DNA of 64,000 bases, from NCBI GenBank assembly GCA_028726465.1, contig JAQYQB010000014.1:124001-188000 (forward strand), written 5' to 3'. Positions 8,900 through 17,773 of this stretch are shown here, one piece after another. The first letter of the stretch is position 1; each line of letters begins with the position of its first letter. Made by a program: the position numbers and the translations under genes. The notes beneath the pieces were generated by a model. That model did not search any database, was not told where the DNA came from, and was given only the letters and a program-made list of their open reading frames with translations. Origin of the DNA: Mycobacteriaceae bacterium (GTDB taxonomy: Bacteria; Actinomycetota; Actinomycetes; Mycobacteriales; Mycobacteriaceae).

Positions 8900-9009
8900 C
8901 TCCCCTTAACGCCGCCTATTGGCAGCGTGTGCCCGCTATTTTCGCTACGATGGTGGGTCGAAGCACTACTGAGCAATCGATATGTTTAAAGAAAAGAGGC
9001 CCTTGGCTC

Positions 9010-9879
9010 ATGGCTAACCCATTTTCCAAACTCTGGAAGTACCTGATGGCTTTGTTTGACTCCAAGATTGAGGAAAACGCCGATCCGAAGGTCCAGATCG
9101 AGCAGGCCATCGAGGACGCTCAGCGCCAGCACCAGGAACTGTCCCAGCAGGCCGCGGCCGTCATCGGTAACCAGCGCCAGTTGGAAATGCAGCTGAACCG
9201 CCGCCTAGGCGAGATCGAGAAGCTGCAGGGCAACACCAAGCAGGCCCTGCAGCTGGCCGACAAGGCCCGCGCCGACGGTGACGAGACCAAGGCGGTCGAG
9301 TACGAAAACGCCGCCGAGGCCTTCGCCGCGCAGCTGGTGACCGCGGAGCAGTCCGTCGAGGACACCAAGAAGCTGCACGACCAGGCCCTGCAGCAGGCAG
9401 ACCAGGCTAAGAAGGCCGTTGAGCGCAACGCTATGGCGCTGCGCGAGAAGGTGGCGGAGCGCTCCAAGCTGCTGAGCCAGCTGGAGCAGGCCAAGATGCA
9501 GGAGAAGGTCTCCGAGTCGCTGAGCAGCATGAACGAGCTGTCCAACGGCTCGACCCCGTCGCTGGACGCCGTCCGTGACAAGATCGAGCGCCGCTACTCC
9601 AAGGCTCTGGGGCAGGCCGAGCTGGCCGAGAACTCCGTCGAGTCCCGCATGCAGGAGGTCCAACAGGCCGGCGTGCAGCTGGCCGGACACTCCCGCCTGG
9701 AGCAGATCCGCGCGGAGATGAACGACTCCAAGCCGGTCGAGTCGGGCCAGAAGAAGCAGCAGCTTGAGTCCGGCCAGAGCACCGGCGGCAACGCCCAGTC
9801 GGCGGCCGACAAGGCAGCCCAGCCGGAGGTCAGCAACGACGCCGTGGAGGCCCGCCTGCGCGAGCTGCGCGGCGAATAA
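9010..9879 (+). CDS. pspA: PspA/IM30 family envelope-stress protein
   Basis: This 289-residue, almost entirely alpha-helical coiled-coil protein binds and stabilises the cytoplasmic membrane under stress as oligomeric ESCRT-III-like assemblies. The N-terminal amphipathic segment [21 protein letters not shown] is the membrane-binding helix. [27 protein letters not shown] is the PspA family core. The C terminus is a Ser/Gln/Gly-rich tail ([12 protein letters not shown]) and a short final helix. An AAAGAGG Shine-Dalgarno lies about 11 nt before ATG 9010, and TACGAT (8946-8951) may be its own -10. It sits right after clgR, so the pair forms an envelope-stress unit. Confidence 0.93.
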   Translation: MANPFSKLWKYLMALFDSKIEENADPKVQIEQAIEDAQRQHQELSQQAAAVIGNQRQLEMQLNRRLGEIEKLQGNTKQALQLADKARADGDETKAVEYENAAEAFAAQLVTAEQSVEDTKKLHDQALQQADQAKKAVERNAMALREKVAERSKLLSQLEQAKMQEKVSESLSSMNELSNGSTPSLDAVRDKIERRYSKALGQAELAENSVESRMQEVQQAGVQLAGHSRLEQIRAEMNDSKPVESGQKKQQLESGQSTGGNAQSAADKAAQPEVSNDAVEARLRELRGE

Positions 9880-9925
9880 CCCGCACTAGCTACTTTGCTT
9901 AGCGTCAGCGCTCGCTGACAAAGAC

Positions 9926-9963
9926 AAGCCCCCAGCCATCCCGAAGAGGGAAGCTGGGGGCTT
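9926..9963. terminator. Bidirectional terminator between pspA and bioN
   Basis: An 11-bp perfect stem (9926-9936 with 9953-9963) has a 16-nt loop. The minus-strand side continues into a T-rich stretch (TTGTCTTTGT), so it suits bioN best. Confidence 0.75.
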
Positions 9964-9976
9964 GGTGCGTTGCGGA

Positions 9977-10594
9977 CTAATCGCCGACGCCGCGGGCGGC
10001 CAGCGCCTCGCCCATGGCTTGGGCGCGGCGGATAGAGCGAATGACGACCGGGGTGGCGAAGGCCATCACGGACATGTTCGCCCCGCGGGCCTTGCGGGCG
10101 TCCAAGACCTCGCCGACGGTCTCGAACATCAGCGGGATGAGCCGGATGGTCAAGGACATCGCCAAGCTGATGGTCTCCACGGGCAGGCCGAAACGCGCCA
10201 GGGGAGCCAGGGTCCGCTCCATCGACTCCATGATCTCGTCCACCGTCGAGGTGAGCGTGAGCAGGAAGGCGACCTCCATGGCCGCGAAGATTGTCAAGAA
10301 CATCACTGCCGCGTACTCGAAGTCGCGGGACCACCATTGGAAGGCCGCCAGCGGCACGAGGATAAACAACGGCGGGGTGAGCTGGCTGGCGATAATGGAC
10401 GGCGGGACCTGGGCCAGGGCATAGGGGATAGCACCTACTACCACCGCGGCTAGGGCCCACGGGATGGTCTTGATGAAGATGCTGGTAACCAAGATAAAGA
10501 CGATGATGATAGCCAGCTTCACCGAGGGGGAGGGCCGGTGGACGATGGTGTCTTTATCGACGTAGACATTCAGCGGTATGTTTTTGCGCCGCAC
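9977..10594 (-). CDS. bioN: Energy-coupling factor transporter transmembrane protein BioN (EcfT)
   Basis: BioN is the T component of the biotin ECF importer; it couples ATP hydrolysis by BioM to the substrate-binding BioY in the membrane. The 205-residue protein has about five hydrophobic helices. Both EcfT cytoplasmic coupling motifs are present: EVLDARKARG (residues ~165-174) and AQAMGEALAARG at the C terminus, each with the Ala-Arg-Gly signature. It is the last gene of the bioY-bioM-bioN operon, 19 nt after bioM, and is followed by the bidirectional terminator. Confidence 0.93.
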   Translation of the reverse strand: MRRKNIPLNVYVDKDTIVHRPSPSVKLAIIIVFILVTSIFIKTIPWALAAVVVGAIPYALAQVPPSIIASQLTPPLFILVPLAAFQWWSRDFEYAAVMFLTIFAAMEVAFLLTLTSTVDEIMESMERTLAPLARFGLPVETISLAMSLTIRLIPLMFETVGEVLDARKARGANMSVMAFATPVVIRSIRRAQAMGEALAARGVGD

Positions 10595-10613
10595 GAGCGT
10601 TGACTCCTTTGCC

Positions 10614-11306
10614 TTAGAGCGGGCGGGCTGCCATGAGGTCGCGGTAGAAGCTCAATACCTCCGCCGGCGGGCCGTCGGCGGCGACCTGGTGCTCGTCGAT
10701 GCAGATAACCCGGTCGAAGTCGGTGAGGAAGTCCAGGTCGTGCGTGACGACGATGAGCTGCTGCTCCAGGCTGGCGAACTCGCGCCGGATACGGTCGCGG
10801 TTGCGCAGGTCCAGCAGGGTAGTGGGCTCGTCGGCGAGGATCAGCGTGGGGTCGATGACGAGTACGGCTGCGAGCGCCAGCATCTGCTTCTGCCCGCCGG
10901 ACAGGGTGTGCGGGGACTGCTCCGCTAGGTCCGTCAGCCCGAAACGCTCCAGGGCGGCGTCGACGCGGCGGTTGCGCTCCTCCTTCGACAGCTTGAAGCG
11001 GCGCAGGGAGAAGGCGACGTCGTCGCGCACCTGCGGCATGACGATCTGGTTCTCGGCATCGGAGAAGACGAAACCGATCTTCTTGCGCAGCTCTTTGCCG
11101 TTTTCTTCGACGTTGAGTCCGTCGACCGTCACCGTCCCGGTGGTGGGCTCGCCCAGGCCGTTGATAAGACGGGTCAGGGTGGACTTGCCGCTGCCGTTCG
11201 CGCCGATGATGCCGATGCGGTGCTCGGTAAGCTCCAGGCAAATATCGCGCAAGACCTCGGTCTCGTCGTAGGTAACGCCGACGTGGTCGAACTTAATTGT
11301 TGGCAC
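10614..11306 (-). CDS. bioM: Biotin ECF transporter ATP-binding protein BioM
   Basis: BioM is the ABC-type ATPase of the biotin importer. In 230 residues it has Walker A GANGSGKST (35-43), a Q-loop near FVFSDAENQIVMPQVRDDV, signature LSGGQKQ (135-141), Walker B LILADEPTT (to 163), and the H-switch VVTHDLDFL. A single ATPase gene is present, so BioM probably works as a homodimer. Its start overlaps the bioY stop by 14 nt, indicating translational coupling. Confidence 0.93.
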   Translation of the reverse strand: MPTIKFDHVGVTYDETEVLRDICLELTEHRIGIIGANGSGKSTLTRLINGLGEPTTGTVTVDGLNVEENGKELRKKIGFVFSDAENQIVMPQVRDDVAFSLRRFKLSKEERNRRVDAALERFGLTDLAEQSPHTLSGGQKQMLALAAVLVIDPTLILADEPTTLLDLRNRDRIRREFASLEQQLIVVTHDLDFLTDFDRVICIDEHQVAADGPPAEVLSFYRDLMAARPL

Positions 11307-11880
11307 GGCGGTCAGCTCGTCGCTTGGTAGCGCCCATGAGATCCGGGAAGGCGGCGTGCACGCCGTACGCGATGATGATGGCGACGACGAGCTTCAGGGA
11401 GTCCACGGGGACGAAGGCGAACTGGGCCACGGTGGCCTCGGTCAGCGAGAGGCCGGAGCGGACCATCAGGCCGATCGCGCCGCAAACGTACTGGATGAGC
11501 AGGGCCACGACACCGGCCAGGATGAAGATACCGATGCGGGCGCCCTTGGCGCGCGGGGCGCGGTAGGCGATGGAACCGGCAACCCACGGGGAGATCACGT
11601 AGCCGATGATGTAGCCCACGGTCGGGCCGGCCAGCGCGCGCAGGGTGGTGCCGCCGCCGGCCAGTACCGGCAGGGCCAGCCCCAGGAAGAGGAAGAGCAG
11701 GCCGACGGCCAGGCCGCGCTTGCCGCCTAGGACGAGCCCGGCCAGGATGATGGCGGCGTTTTGCAAAACGATCGGGACGCCGGCGGTGCCGACGGGGATG
11801 GAGACAAAGGCGAGGACAATGACGAGGGCGGTAAAGACCGCCACGTAGGCCAGACCGGAGGCCAGAGTATTCTTCTTCAT
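11293..11880 (-). CDS. bioY: Biotin transporter substrate-binding protein BioY
   Basis: BioY is the biotin-binding S component of the ECF importer. The 195-residue protein has about six membrane helices and the BioY-type sequences GTAGVPIVLQNAAIILAGLVLG and a glycine-rich ALAGPTVGYIIGY segment. It is first in bioY-bioM-bioN. On the minus strand TAGGGT lies 8 nt before the ATG, so it is probably leaderless. A TGAAC-N3-GTTCA palindrome upstream resembles the operator of the biotin repressor BioQ. Corynebacteria are commonly biotin auxotrophs, which makes import essential. Confidence 0.93.
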   Translation of the reverse strand: MKKNTLASGLAYVAVFTALVIVLAFVSIPVGTAGVPIVLQNAAIILAGLVLGGKRGLAVGLLFLFLGLALPVLAGGGTTLRALAGPTVGYIIGYVISPWVAGSIAYRAPRAKGARIGIFILAGVVALLIQYVCGAIGLMVRSGLSLTEATVAQFAFVPVDSLKLVVAIIIAYGVHAAFPDLMGATKRRADRRANN

Positions 11881-11894
11881 GCCCGAAAACCCTA
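11881..11894 (-). promoter_or_regulatory. Leaderless promoter of bioY
   Basis: TAGGGT on the minus strand (11889-11894) lies 8 nt before the bioY ATG at 11880. Confidence 0.5.
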
Positions 11895-11930
11895 GCAGTG
11901 AACAGACAATCTGCAGGAAACGACCACTTT

Positions 11931-11943
11931 TGAACAGTGTTCA
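11931..11943 (-). promoter_or_regulatory. BioQ-like operator upstream of bioY
   Basis: TGAAC-AGT-GTTCA is a perfect 5+5 inverted repeat with a 3-nt centre. It resembles the TGAAC-N3-GTTAC site reported for the TetR-type regulator BioQ in C. glutamicum. Another TGAAC half site occurs at 11899-11903, between the expected -35 and -10. The regulator gene is not in this window. Confidence 0.6.
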
Positions 11944-12041
11944 TGCAGGACAGGAGCACCCCCGCTTTACCCCCATATAGTGAGGGAGTCAAACGTTTTT
12001 CTCTCCGCCCGCCGGGTTGGTTGACCGCAGATATAACGCGG

Positions 12042-12054
12042 TAGGATGGCGGGC
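12042..12054 (+). promoter_or_regulatory. Leaderless promoter of the DUF3046 gene
   Basis: TAGGAT (12042-12047) lies 7 nt before ATG 12055. Confidence 0.55.
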
Positions 12055-12270
12055 ATGCGTTTGACGGAGTACACCCAGCTTATTACGGACGAATTCGGGG
12101 CAGAAAAGGCCGCCTGGATTTCCCATTCGCATGTCCTGGCCGAGTTCGGGGATACCGCGGACGCGCTTATCGAACGCGGCGTCGATCCGGGCAAAGTCTG
12201 GGACGGGTTGTGCGACGACTTTAGTGTCCCGGAAGAGCGCCGACTGGGCGTGGACTATCCGACCAAATGA
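12055..12270 (+). CDS. DUF3046 domain protein
   Basis: The 71-residue protein MRLTEYTQLITDEFGAEKAA is a member of the short DUF3046 family found immediately upstream of recA in many actinobacteria. LAEFGDTADALIERGVDPGKVWDGLCDDFSVPEERR is the conserved core. No function is established to my knowledge; the fixed position beside recA suggests a link to recombination or only shared transcription. ATG 12055 follows a -10 box by 7 nt, so the mRNA is probably leaderless. An ATG 9 nt upstream overlaps the -10 box and was rejected. Confidence 0.85.
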   Translation: MRLTEYTQLITDEFGAEKAAWISHSHVLAEFGDTADALIERGVDPGKVWDGLCDDFSVPEERRLGVDYPTK

Positions 12271-12298
12271 TTCGTAGTCGGCGTGCCGCATTCGAAAT

Positions 12299-12321
12299 TC
12301 GAACAGGCGTGCGTGTACTAT
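12299..12321 (+). promoter_or_regulatory. LexA (SOS) box and -10 of recA
   Basis: TCGAACAGGCGTGCGT (12299-12314) matches the actinobacterial SOS box TCGAAC-N4-GTTCGA at 10 of 12 defined positions. A further TCGAA half site lies at 12292-12296. TACTAT (12316-12321) is a good -10, so LexA would block the promoter. A start near 12328 gives a 180-nt leader (to 12507) with small inverted repeats, including CCGGCTAGCCGG, but no regulatory RNA class I recognise. Confidence 0.75.
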
Positions 12322-12507
12322 GGGGTCGGTGTCCGTCGGTGGTATTAGCTTTTACGGTGTAAACGCCAGCGCGCGGGAACCCACCGGCTAGCCGGCGGAG
12401 TCTAAAAGTTAAGGCCGCGGGTTTATCCGTGCGCTGAGTTATCAACGCGAAGTGCTCTAAGTACTCAAGCCCCAAAAGACTTGTTAAAGAAAAGGTGAGT
12501 TAGAACC

Positions 12508-13656
12508 ATGGCTGCTAAGAAGAAGTCCGCTAAAGCCACCGGAAATAGCGCGGATGACCGCAAGAAGGCGCTAGATGCCGCGATGGCCATGATCGAAAAG
12601 GATTATGGCAAGGGCGCGGTCATGCGCCTGGGCGATGACAACCGCCCGCCCATCCAGGCGATCTCCTCCGGCAACACCGCCATCGACATCGCGCTGGGCA
12701 TCGGCGGCTTCCCGCGCGGCCGCGTGGTTGAGATCTACGGCCCGGAGTCTTCCGGTAAGACCACGGTGGCCCTGCACGCCATCGCGGAGGCCCAGAAGGG
12801 CGGGGGCATTGCCGCCTTTATCGACGCCGAGCACGCCCTCGACCCGGAATACGCCCGCCTGCTGGGCGTGGACACGGACAACCTGCTGGTCTCCCAGCCG
12901 GATACCGGTGAGCAGGCCCTCGAGATTGCGGACATGCTGGTTCGCTCCGGCGCCATCGACATCATCGTGGTGGACTCCGTTGCCGCGCTGACGCCGAAGG
13001 CGGAAATCGAGGGAGAGATGGGCGATAGCCACGTCGGCCTGCAGGCCCGCCTGATGTCGCAGGCGCTGCGTAAGATGACCGGCGCCCTGTACAACTCGGG
13101 CACCACCGCCATCTTTATTAACCAGCTGCGCGAAAAGATCGGCGTCATGTTCGGCTCCCCGGAGACGACCACCGGTGGTAAGGCCCTGAAGTTCTACGCC
13201 TCGGTGCGCTGCGACATCCGCCGCATCCAGACCTTGAAGGACGGCCAGGACGCCATCGGTAACCGCACCAAGATGAAGATCGTGAAGAACAAGGTCTCCC
13301 CGCCGTTCAAGATCGCGGAGTTCGACATCATGTACGGCGAGGGCATCTCCCGCGAGTCCTCCATCATCGACCTGGGCGTCGAACACGGCTTCATCAAGAA
13401 GTCTGGCTCCTGGTTCACCTACGAAGGCGACCAGCTGGGGCAGGGTAAGGAAAAGGCCCGCAACTTCCTCAAGGAAAACCAGGACCTGGCCAACGAGATC
13501 GAGAAGAAGATCTTCAAGAAGCTGGGCGTGGGCGCCGACGCCGCCAACGCGGACGAGGAAGTCGCCATGGACGTGCCGGGCGCCGACGATGACCTGTCGG
13601 ATGAGTCGGTGGGCCTGGTGCCGAACGTCGACTTTGACGACGACGATCAGGACTAG
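12508..13656 (+). CDS. recA: Recombinase A
   Basis: RecA forms ATP-driven filaments on single-stranded DNA for homologous recombination and stimulates LexA self-cleavage. In 382 residues it has Walker [10 protein letters not shown], the catalytic EAQK region, Walker [21 protein letters not shown], the L2 loop region [22 protein letters not shown], and a Lys-rich N terminus ([12 protein letters not shown]) plus a strongly acidic C terminus (DFDDDDQD). No intein is present, unlike M. tuberculosis. The long leader with a LexA box implies SOS induction. recX follows after 4 nt. Confidence 0.98.
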   Translation: MAAKKKSAKATGNSADDRKKALDAAMAMIEKDYGKGAVMRLGDDNRPPIQAISSGNTAIDIALGIGGFPRGRVVEIYGPESSGKTTVALHAIAEAQKGGGIAAFIDAEHALDPEYARLLGVDTDNLLVSQPDTGEQALEIADMLVRSGAIDIIVVDSVAALTPKAEIEGEMGDSHVGLQARLMSQALRKMTGALYNSGTTAIFINQLREKIGVMFGSPETTTGGKALKFYASVRCDIRRIQTLKDGQDAIGNRTKMKIVKNKVSPPFKIAEFDIMYGEGISRESSIIDLGVEHGFIKKSGSWFTYEGDQLGQGKEKARNFLKENQDLANEIEKKIFKKLGVGADAANADEEVAMDVPGADDDLSDESVGLVPNVDFDDDDQD

Positions 13657-13660
13657 GTAG

Positions 13661-14257
13661 ATGCCGCAGCCATCGCCGGACAAGATCGCGCGGCTGCAGC
13701 GCGCCTTGGACGATTACGCGCACGGCAGCGGCGAGAGCGATCTCTTCGACAAAGAGGCCGAGGAATCCAAGTCCAAGGTCCGCGAACGCGCCTTGCGCCT
13801 GCTGGACCAGCGCTCCCGCTCGCGGCAGGAGCTCGCCCAGCGCCTGGAGAAGCTGGAATTCGACCCAGCCGTGGTCGGGGACGTCTTGGACGATTTGTCC
13901 CGGGTGGGGCTTATCGATGACGCCGCGTTTGCCCGCGAGTGGGTGCGCCAGCGCCACCAGGCCCGCGGGAAATCCGCCCGCGTGCTGGATCAGGAGCTGC
14001 AACGCAAGGGCGTCGGCGCCGAGGAGCGCCAGGAGGCGTTGGAGCAGATCGACGCCGCCGACGAGCGCGCCATGGCCTGGTCGCTGGCGCAAAAGAAGGC
14101 CCGCGGGGTGAAGGCCGTGCCGGCGGATCGGCACGAGCGGGACAAGGCGCTGCGGCGCATTGTGGGCGTGCTAGCCCGCCGCGGCTTCCGGGAATCCGAC
14201 TCGCTGGATCTGGCCAAGAAGGCGCTGGCCGAGCGCGAGGCCGAGCTGGAAGCCTAG
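13661..14257 (+). CDS. recX: RecA regulatory protein RecX
   Basis: RecX binds RecA filaments and limits their activity. The 198-residue protein has the three-helix repeat architecture: AEESKSKVRERALRLLDQRSRSRQEL (first repeat), VLDDLSRVGLIDDAAFAREWVRQR (second, the family signature), and RRIVGVLARRGFRESDSLDLAKKAL (third). It starts 4 nt after the recA stop, so it is co-transcribed and induced with recA. In C. glutamicum as I recall it, gluABCD separates recX from miaB; here only 49 nt remain. Confidence 0.93.
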   Translation: MPQPSPDKIARLQRALDDYAHGSGESDLFDKEAEESKSKVRERALRLLDQRSRSRQELAQRLEKLEFDPAVVGDVLDDLSRVGLIDDAAFAREWVRQRHQARGKSARVLDQELQRKGVGAEERQEALEQIDAADERAMAWSLAQKKARGVKAVPADRHERDKALRRIVGVLARRGFRESDSLDLAKKALAEREAELEA

Positions 14258-14292
14258 GCCCCGGGCGGTTATGAAATGGCCTGGTTGATCAT

Positions 14293-14306
14293 TAAAATGA
14301 ACCGGC
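14293..14306 (+). promoter_or_regulatory. Leaderless promoter of miaB
   Basis: TAAAAT (14293-14298) lies 8 nt before GTG 14307. Confidence 0.5.
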
Positions 14307-15839
14307 GTGACTAACCCCATGACTGAAAACCCGCGCACCTACGAGGTGCGCACGTTCGGCTGCCAGATGAACGTGCACGACTCGGAGCGTATCTCCGGCC
14401 TCCTGGAGGACGCCGGTTACGTGGCCGCCCCGCAGGAGGCGGAGCCGGATCTCATCGTCTTCAACACCTGCGCGGTGCGCGAGAACGCCGACAAGCGTCT
14501 CTACGGCACTCTGGGCTCGCTGAAGAAGACGAAGGAGAACCACCCCGGCATGCAGATCGCCGTGGGCGGGTGCCTGGCGCAAAAGGACAAGGACACCGTC
14601 TTGACCAACGCGCCGTGGGTGGACGCGGTCTTCGGTACCCACAACATGTTCGCGCTGCCGACGCTGCTGGAGCGCGCCCGCCACAACGACGAGGCGCAGA
14701 TCGAGATCGTCGACGCGCTGGAGGCTTTCCCCTCGGTGCTGCCCGCCAAGCGCGAGTCCGCCTACTCCGGCTGGGTGTCTATCTCCGTCGGCTGCAACAA
14801 CACGTGCACCTTCTGCATCGTGCCCTCGCTGCGCGGCAAGGAGGAGGACCGCCGGCCTGGCGACATCCTCGCCGAGGTCCAGGCGCTGGTCGACCAGGGC
14901 GTGTCCGAGGTGACCCTGCTGGGCCAAAACGTCAACGCCTACGGCGTCCACTTCGCCGACCCGGACCTGCCGCGCGACAAGTACGCGTTTTCCAAGCTGC
15001 TGCGCCAGGTGGGCCAGATCGAGGGCCTGGAGCGCCTGCGCTTTACCTCCCCGCACCCGGCGGAATTTACCTCCGACGTCATCGACGCCATGGCGGAGAC
15101 CCCGGCGGTCTGCCCGCAGCTGCACATGCCGCTGCAGTCGGGCTCGGACAAGGTGCTCAAAGACATGCGCCGGTCCTACCGCACGAAGAAATTCCTCCGC
15201 ATCCTGGATGAGGTCCGCGAAAAGATCCCGCACGCGGCGATTACCACCGACATCATCGTCGGCTTCCCGGGCGAGACCGAGGAGGACTTCCAGGAGACCA
15301 TGGAGCTGGTGCGTAAGGCGCGGTTTAGCTCCGCGTTCACGTTCCAGTATTCCCCGCGGCCGGGCACCCCGGCGGCGGAGATGGAACAGCAGATCCCTAA
15401 GGACGTCGTCCAGGACCGCTTCGAGCGCCTGGTGGCCCTGCAGGATTCCATCCAGGCCGAGGAAAACGCCCAGCTGGTCGGCACCGACGTGGAACTGCTC
15501 GTGCAGGCCACCGGCGGGCGCAAGAACGACCAGACCCACCGCCTGTCCGGGCGGGCCCGTGACGGCCGCCTGGTCCACTTCGCGGCCGTGGACGGCGACG
15601 GAAACGACCTCCGGGACGAGATCCGTCCCGGCGACGTCGTGCACACCACGGTGACGGATTCCGGCTCTTTCTTCCTGGTGGCCGACGCCGGGGTGAGCTC
15701 CCACCGCCGCACCAAGGCCGGCGATATGTCGGCTGCGGGCCAGACCCCGACCACTGCGCCGGTAGGCGTCGGCCTGGGGCTGCCGTCGGTGGGCCGGCCC
15801 GCCGAAACCCCGGCATCCGCTCACGGCGGGTGCTGCTAA
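14307..15839 (+). CDS. miaB: tRNA-2-methylthio-N6-dimethylallyladenosine synthase MiaB
   Basis: This radical-SAM methylthiotransferase adds the 2-methylthio group to i6A37 of tRNAs that read UNN codons; its substrate is made by MiaA, encoded 6 kb downstream. In 510 residues it has the N-terminal UPF0004 domain with Cys19 (FGCQMN), Cys55 (NTCAVRE) and GGCLAQ for one iron-sulfur cluster. The radical-SAM motif CNNTCTFC has Cys163, 167 and 170, and a TRAM domain follows near residues 400-460. The C terminus is Ala/Thr/Pro-rich and ends HGGCC, an extension beyond the core. GTG 14307 is favoured by its -10; ATG 14319 is the alternative. Confidence 0.96.
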   Translation: MTNPMTENPRTYEVRTFGCQMNVHDSERISGLLEDAGYVAAPQEAEPDLIVFNTCAVRENADKRLYGTLGSLKKTKENHPGMQIAVGGCLAQKDKDTVLTNAPWVDAVFGTHNMFALPTLLERARHNDEAQIEIVDALEAFPSVLPAKRESAYSGWVSISVGCNNTCTFCIVPSLRGKEEDRRPGDILAEVQALVDQGVSEVTLLGQNVNAYGVHFADPDLPRDKYAFSKLLRQVGQIEGLERLRFTSPHPAEFTSDVIDAMAETPAVCPQLHMPLQSGSDKVLKDMRRSYRTKKFLRILDEVREKIPHAAITTDIIVGFPGETEEDFQETMELVRKARFSSAFTFQYSPRPGTPAAEMEQQIPKDVVQDRFERLVALQDSIQAEENAQLVGTDVELLVQATGGRKNDQTHRLSGRARDGRLVHFAAVDGDGNDLRDEIRPGDVVHTTVTDSGSFFLVADAGVSSHRRTKAGDMSAAGQTPTTAPVGVGLGLPSVGRPAETPASAHGGCC

Positions 15840-15849
15840 CTAAACCGAG

Positions 15850-15863
15850 TAAGGTCGAAGACT
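15850..15863 (+). promoter_or_regulatory. Leaderless promoter of the membrane-protein gene at 15864
   Basis: TAAGGT (15850-15855) lies 8 nt before GTG 15864. Confidence 0.45.
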
Positions 15864-16568
15864 GTGACTGATTCAAATCGCCCGGAAACGCCATCCTCCA
15901 ATTCGGAAGTAGAGCAGCCGGAATCGCTGCTCTATATCGAAAACAGCAAGGAGAAGCAGGCCGCCGCCGCGGCGGAAAAGCGGGCGGCGCGCACGATGGA
16001 CCTGCGCGGCCAGACCGTCACCCTCTGGGTGGCCGTGGCCCTGTTCGTGGCCTACCTGCTGCTGCCGCACGCGGGCCCGGCCCGCGGTTTCCAAGTGCTG
16101 ACCGGGCAGTCCGGCGAGGTGGAAATCTCCATCGTGGAATACGTCTTCGCCGTGCTGATGACCCTGGGCGTCGGCGTGCTGACCACCCTGACGCTGCTTA
16201 CCCGCCGGGCCGCATTCGGCCTGGCCGGCTGGATGATGGCGACGGTGGCCTTCGCGGTCTCGCTGTTCATGTTCTGGGTGCGCGGCACCCAGGAGTACGG
16301 GGTCGGCATCGGCGCCGTGTGCGGGGTGGTCGCCTGCGGCCTGACGTTTATCGCCTACTGCCTGGTCGCCCTGCGCCGCAGCCCGGAGCAGCAGGAGGCC
16401 CAGGAACGCGCCCGCGCCGCCGCTGGGACCATGGACGAGGTCGGGCAGGTCCAGAACCGCATCCGCGCCACCGTGGATCCGGACAGCAACCCGCTGCTGG
16501 TCGATGACCGCCGCCAGCAGGCCGCGGCCCGCTACCGCCGCGATCACTGCGGGAATAACGCGAACTAA
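15864..16568 (+). CDS. Conserved membrane protein of unknown function
   Basis: The 234-residue protein has a charged, Ala/Lys-rich N-terminal region (residues 1-48), four hydrophobic segments between about 50 and 165 (VTLWVAVALFVAYLLLP, IVEYVFAVLMTLGVGVLTTL, GLAGWMMATVAFAVSLFMFW, VGIGAVCGVVACGLTFIAY), and a soluble C-terminal tail of about 65 residues rich in Gln/Arg. It sits right after miaB, a position held by related actinobacterial membrane proteins such as the Rv2732c group. No catalytic motif is visible. A leaderless promoter within the miaB-gene gap suggests partly independent expression. Function unknown. Confidence 0.75.
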   Translation: MTDSNRPETPSSNSEVEQPESLLYIENSKEKQAAAAAEKRAARTMDLRGQTVTLWVAVALFVAYLLLPHAGPARGFQVLTGQSGEVEISIVEYVFAVLMTLGVGVLTTLTLLTRRAAFGLAGWMMATVAFAVSLFMFWVRGTQEYGVGIGAVCGVVACGLTFIAYCLVALRRSPEQQEAQERARAAAGTMDEVGQVQNRIRATVDPDSNPLLVDDRRQQAAARYRRDHCGNNAN

Positions 16569-16577
16569 GCAGGCGCC

Positions 16578-17768
16578 CTAGAGGTCCCGCTGCCAGGCCG
16601 TGGTCACGGCGATGGGCCGGCTGCCCAGGCGCGCGTGCAGCGCCCGGGAGGCCACGTCGCTGAGCGCGGCGGAGCCGTAGACCCGGTTGAGCTCCGGCCA
16701 GAAGTCGCGGGCCATGACTAGCGCGGCGTTCGCGGTCGCCGTGGCCAGCCCCTGGCGGCGCCAACCCCGGTCGGTGACCATAAGCGTCCATTCGGCGATC
16801 TCCGCGTGCCCGCCGTGGTGGCGGCCGCATTCGACGAGGTTGCGCACGCGGCGGGCGGCCCCGGTGGCATCGATAGCCGCCACGAGGACGGTCTCGGACC
16901 GGCGCTCGTGCACGCGCCGGCGCGCCTCGTTGAGCCGGTCGGCAGTCCAATCCACCGGCTCGACGGTCATCTCCCCGTAGTCGGCGTCCTGGGAGGCCAC
17001 CGTGAGCAGCTCGACGACCTGGGGCTCGATATCGGCGGGCAGGTCGTAGTTGTGGAAGGCAGCGAACTGCCACCCGTCCGGCAGGCCGGGGAGACCCGGG
17101 GAGTCCGCGGAGGGTAGTTCGCCCGCCTCCGTTATGCGGGTGACCAGTTGGGTCTCGGCGTGCCGGCGGCTAAAGCGACTGCGGGTGAAGACCTCCGCGA
17201 GGGAGGCGGGCAGGACTTCGTCGTCCGGCGCGTGCATCATTCCGGTGAGCACCCGGGCACGGCCCAGGCGCTGGGCGAGCTCGCAGCCGTTATCCAGCAT
17301 CCAGGCCAAGAGATCGGCGGCCTCCGGCTCCAGCGGGGTGCCCGGCAGAGGGAGGTAGCCCGCGTCTAGAACGCAGTCGAGCTCGACGTTGTCTAGGTCC
17401 TCTAGCTGCGGGCGGCTGAGCTGGATAAAGCCCATGTAATCCAGCTCCGGGATCTCACCGGTGCTGGCCAGTAGCGGGTAGCCGAGCGGGGAGAGCTCGC
17501 CCACGGGCACGGGCCCGGAGACCACCGCGAAAAGATCGGTGAGCATCTCCGGGGTGCCGCACAGCGCGTGCAGCGCCAGCTCCGCGGACATGGAGGCCGC
17601 CAGATCCCCGGTGGCCTCCTGGGCGGCCAGGTTCGACAGGAAGCTCAGCGTCCGGATGGCGTCGCTGGGCGCGGCGAAGACCGCCGGCTGGCCCGGGGCA
17701 ACCGGGCGGCCATCGGTGGTGCGGGGAGCGGCGAGGTGGGCGAGGTGCAGGTGGGAGAAATCAGGCAC
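16578..17768 (-). CDS. GNAT-family N-acetyltransferase-like protein
   Basis: In 396 residues, the C-terminal third carries the acetyl-CoA binding motif A (EWTLMVTDRGWRRQGLATATANAA, with the R-x-x-G-x-A loop), followed by a fold end typical of GNAT. The N-terminal two thirds resemble a degenerate GNAT copy or a family-specific domain and contain no clear motif. The same arrangement occurs in mycothiol-synthase-like tandem GNAT proteins, but substrate cannot be read from sequence. It uses a GTG start and begins 5 nt after the DUF349 gene stop, so the two form an operon. Confidence 0.72.
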   Translation of the reverse strand: MPDFSHLHLAHLAAPRTTDGRPVAPGQPAVFAAPSDAIRTLSFLSNLAAQEATGDLAASMSAELALHALCGTPEMLTDLFAVVSGPVPVGELSPLGYPLLASTGEIPELDYMGFIQLSRPQLEDLDNVELDCVLDAGYLPLPGTPLEPEAADLLAWMLDNGCELAQRLGRARVLTGMMHAPDDEVLPASLAEVFTRSRFSRRHAETQLVTRITEAGELPSADSPGLPGLPDGWQFAAFHNYDLPADIEPQVVELLTVASQDADYGEMTVEPVDWTADRLNEARRRVHERRSETVLVAAIDATGAARRVRNLVECGRHHGGHAEIAEWTLMVTDRGWRRQGLATATANAALVMARDFWPELNRVYGSAALSDVASRALHARLGSRPIAVTTAWQRDL

Positions 17769-17773
17769 GGGTT

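Noticed and set aside
14292..15824. Long open frame antisense to miaB (510 codons)
   Set aside because: Mirror of the miaB codon pattern; no domain, no ribosome site.
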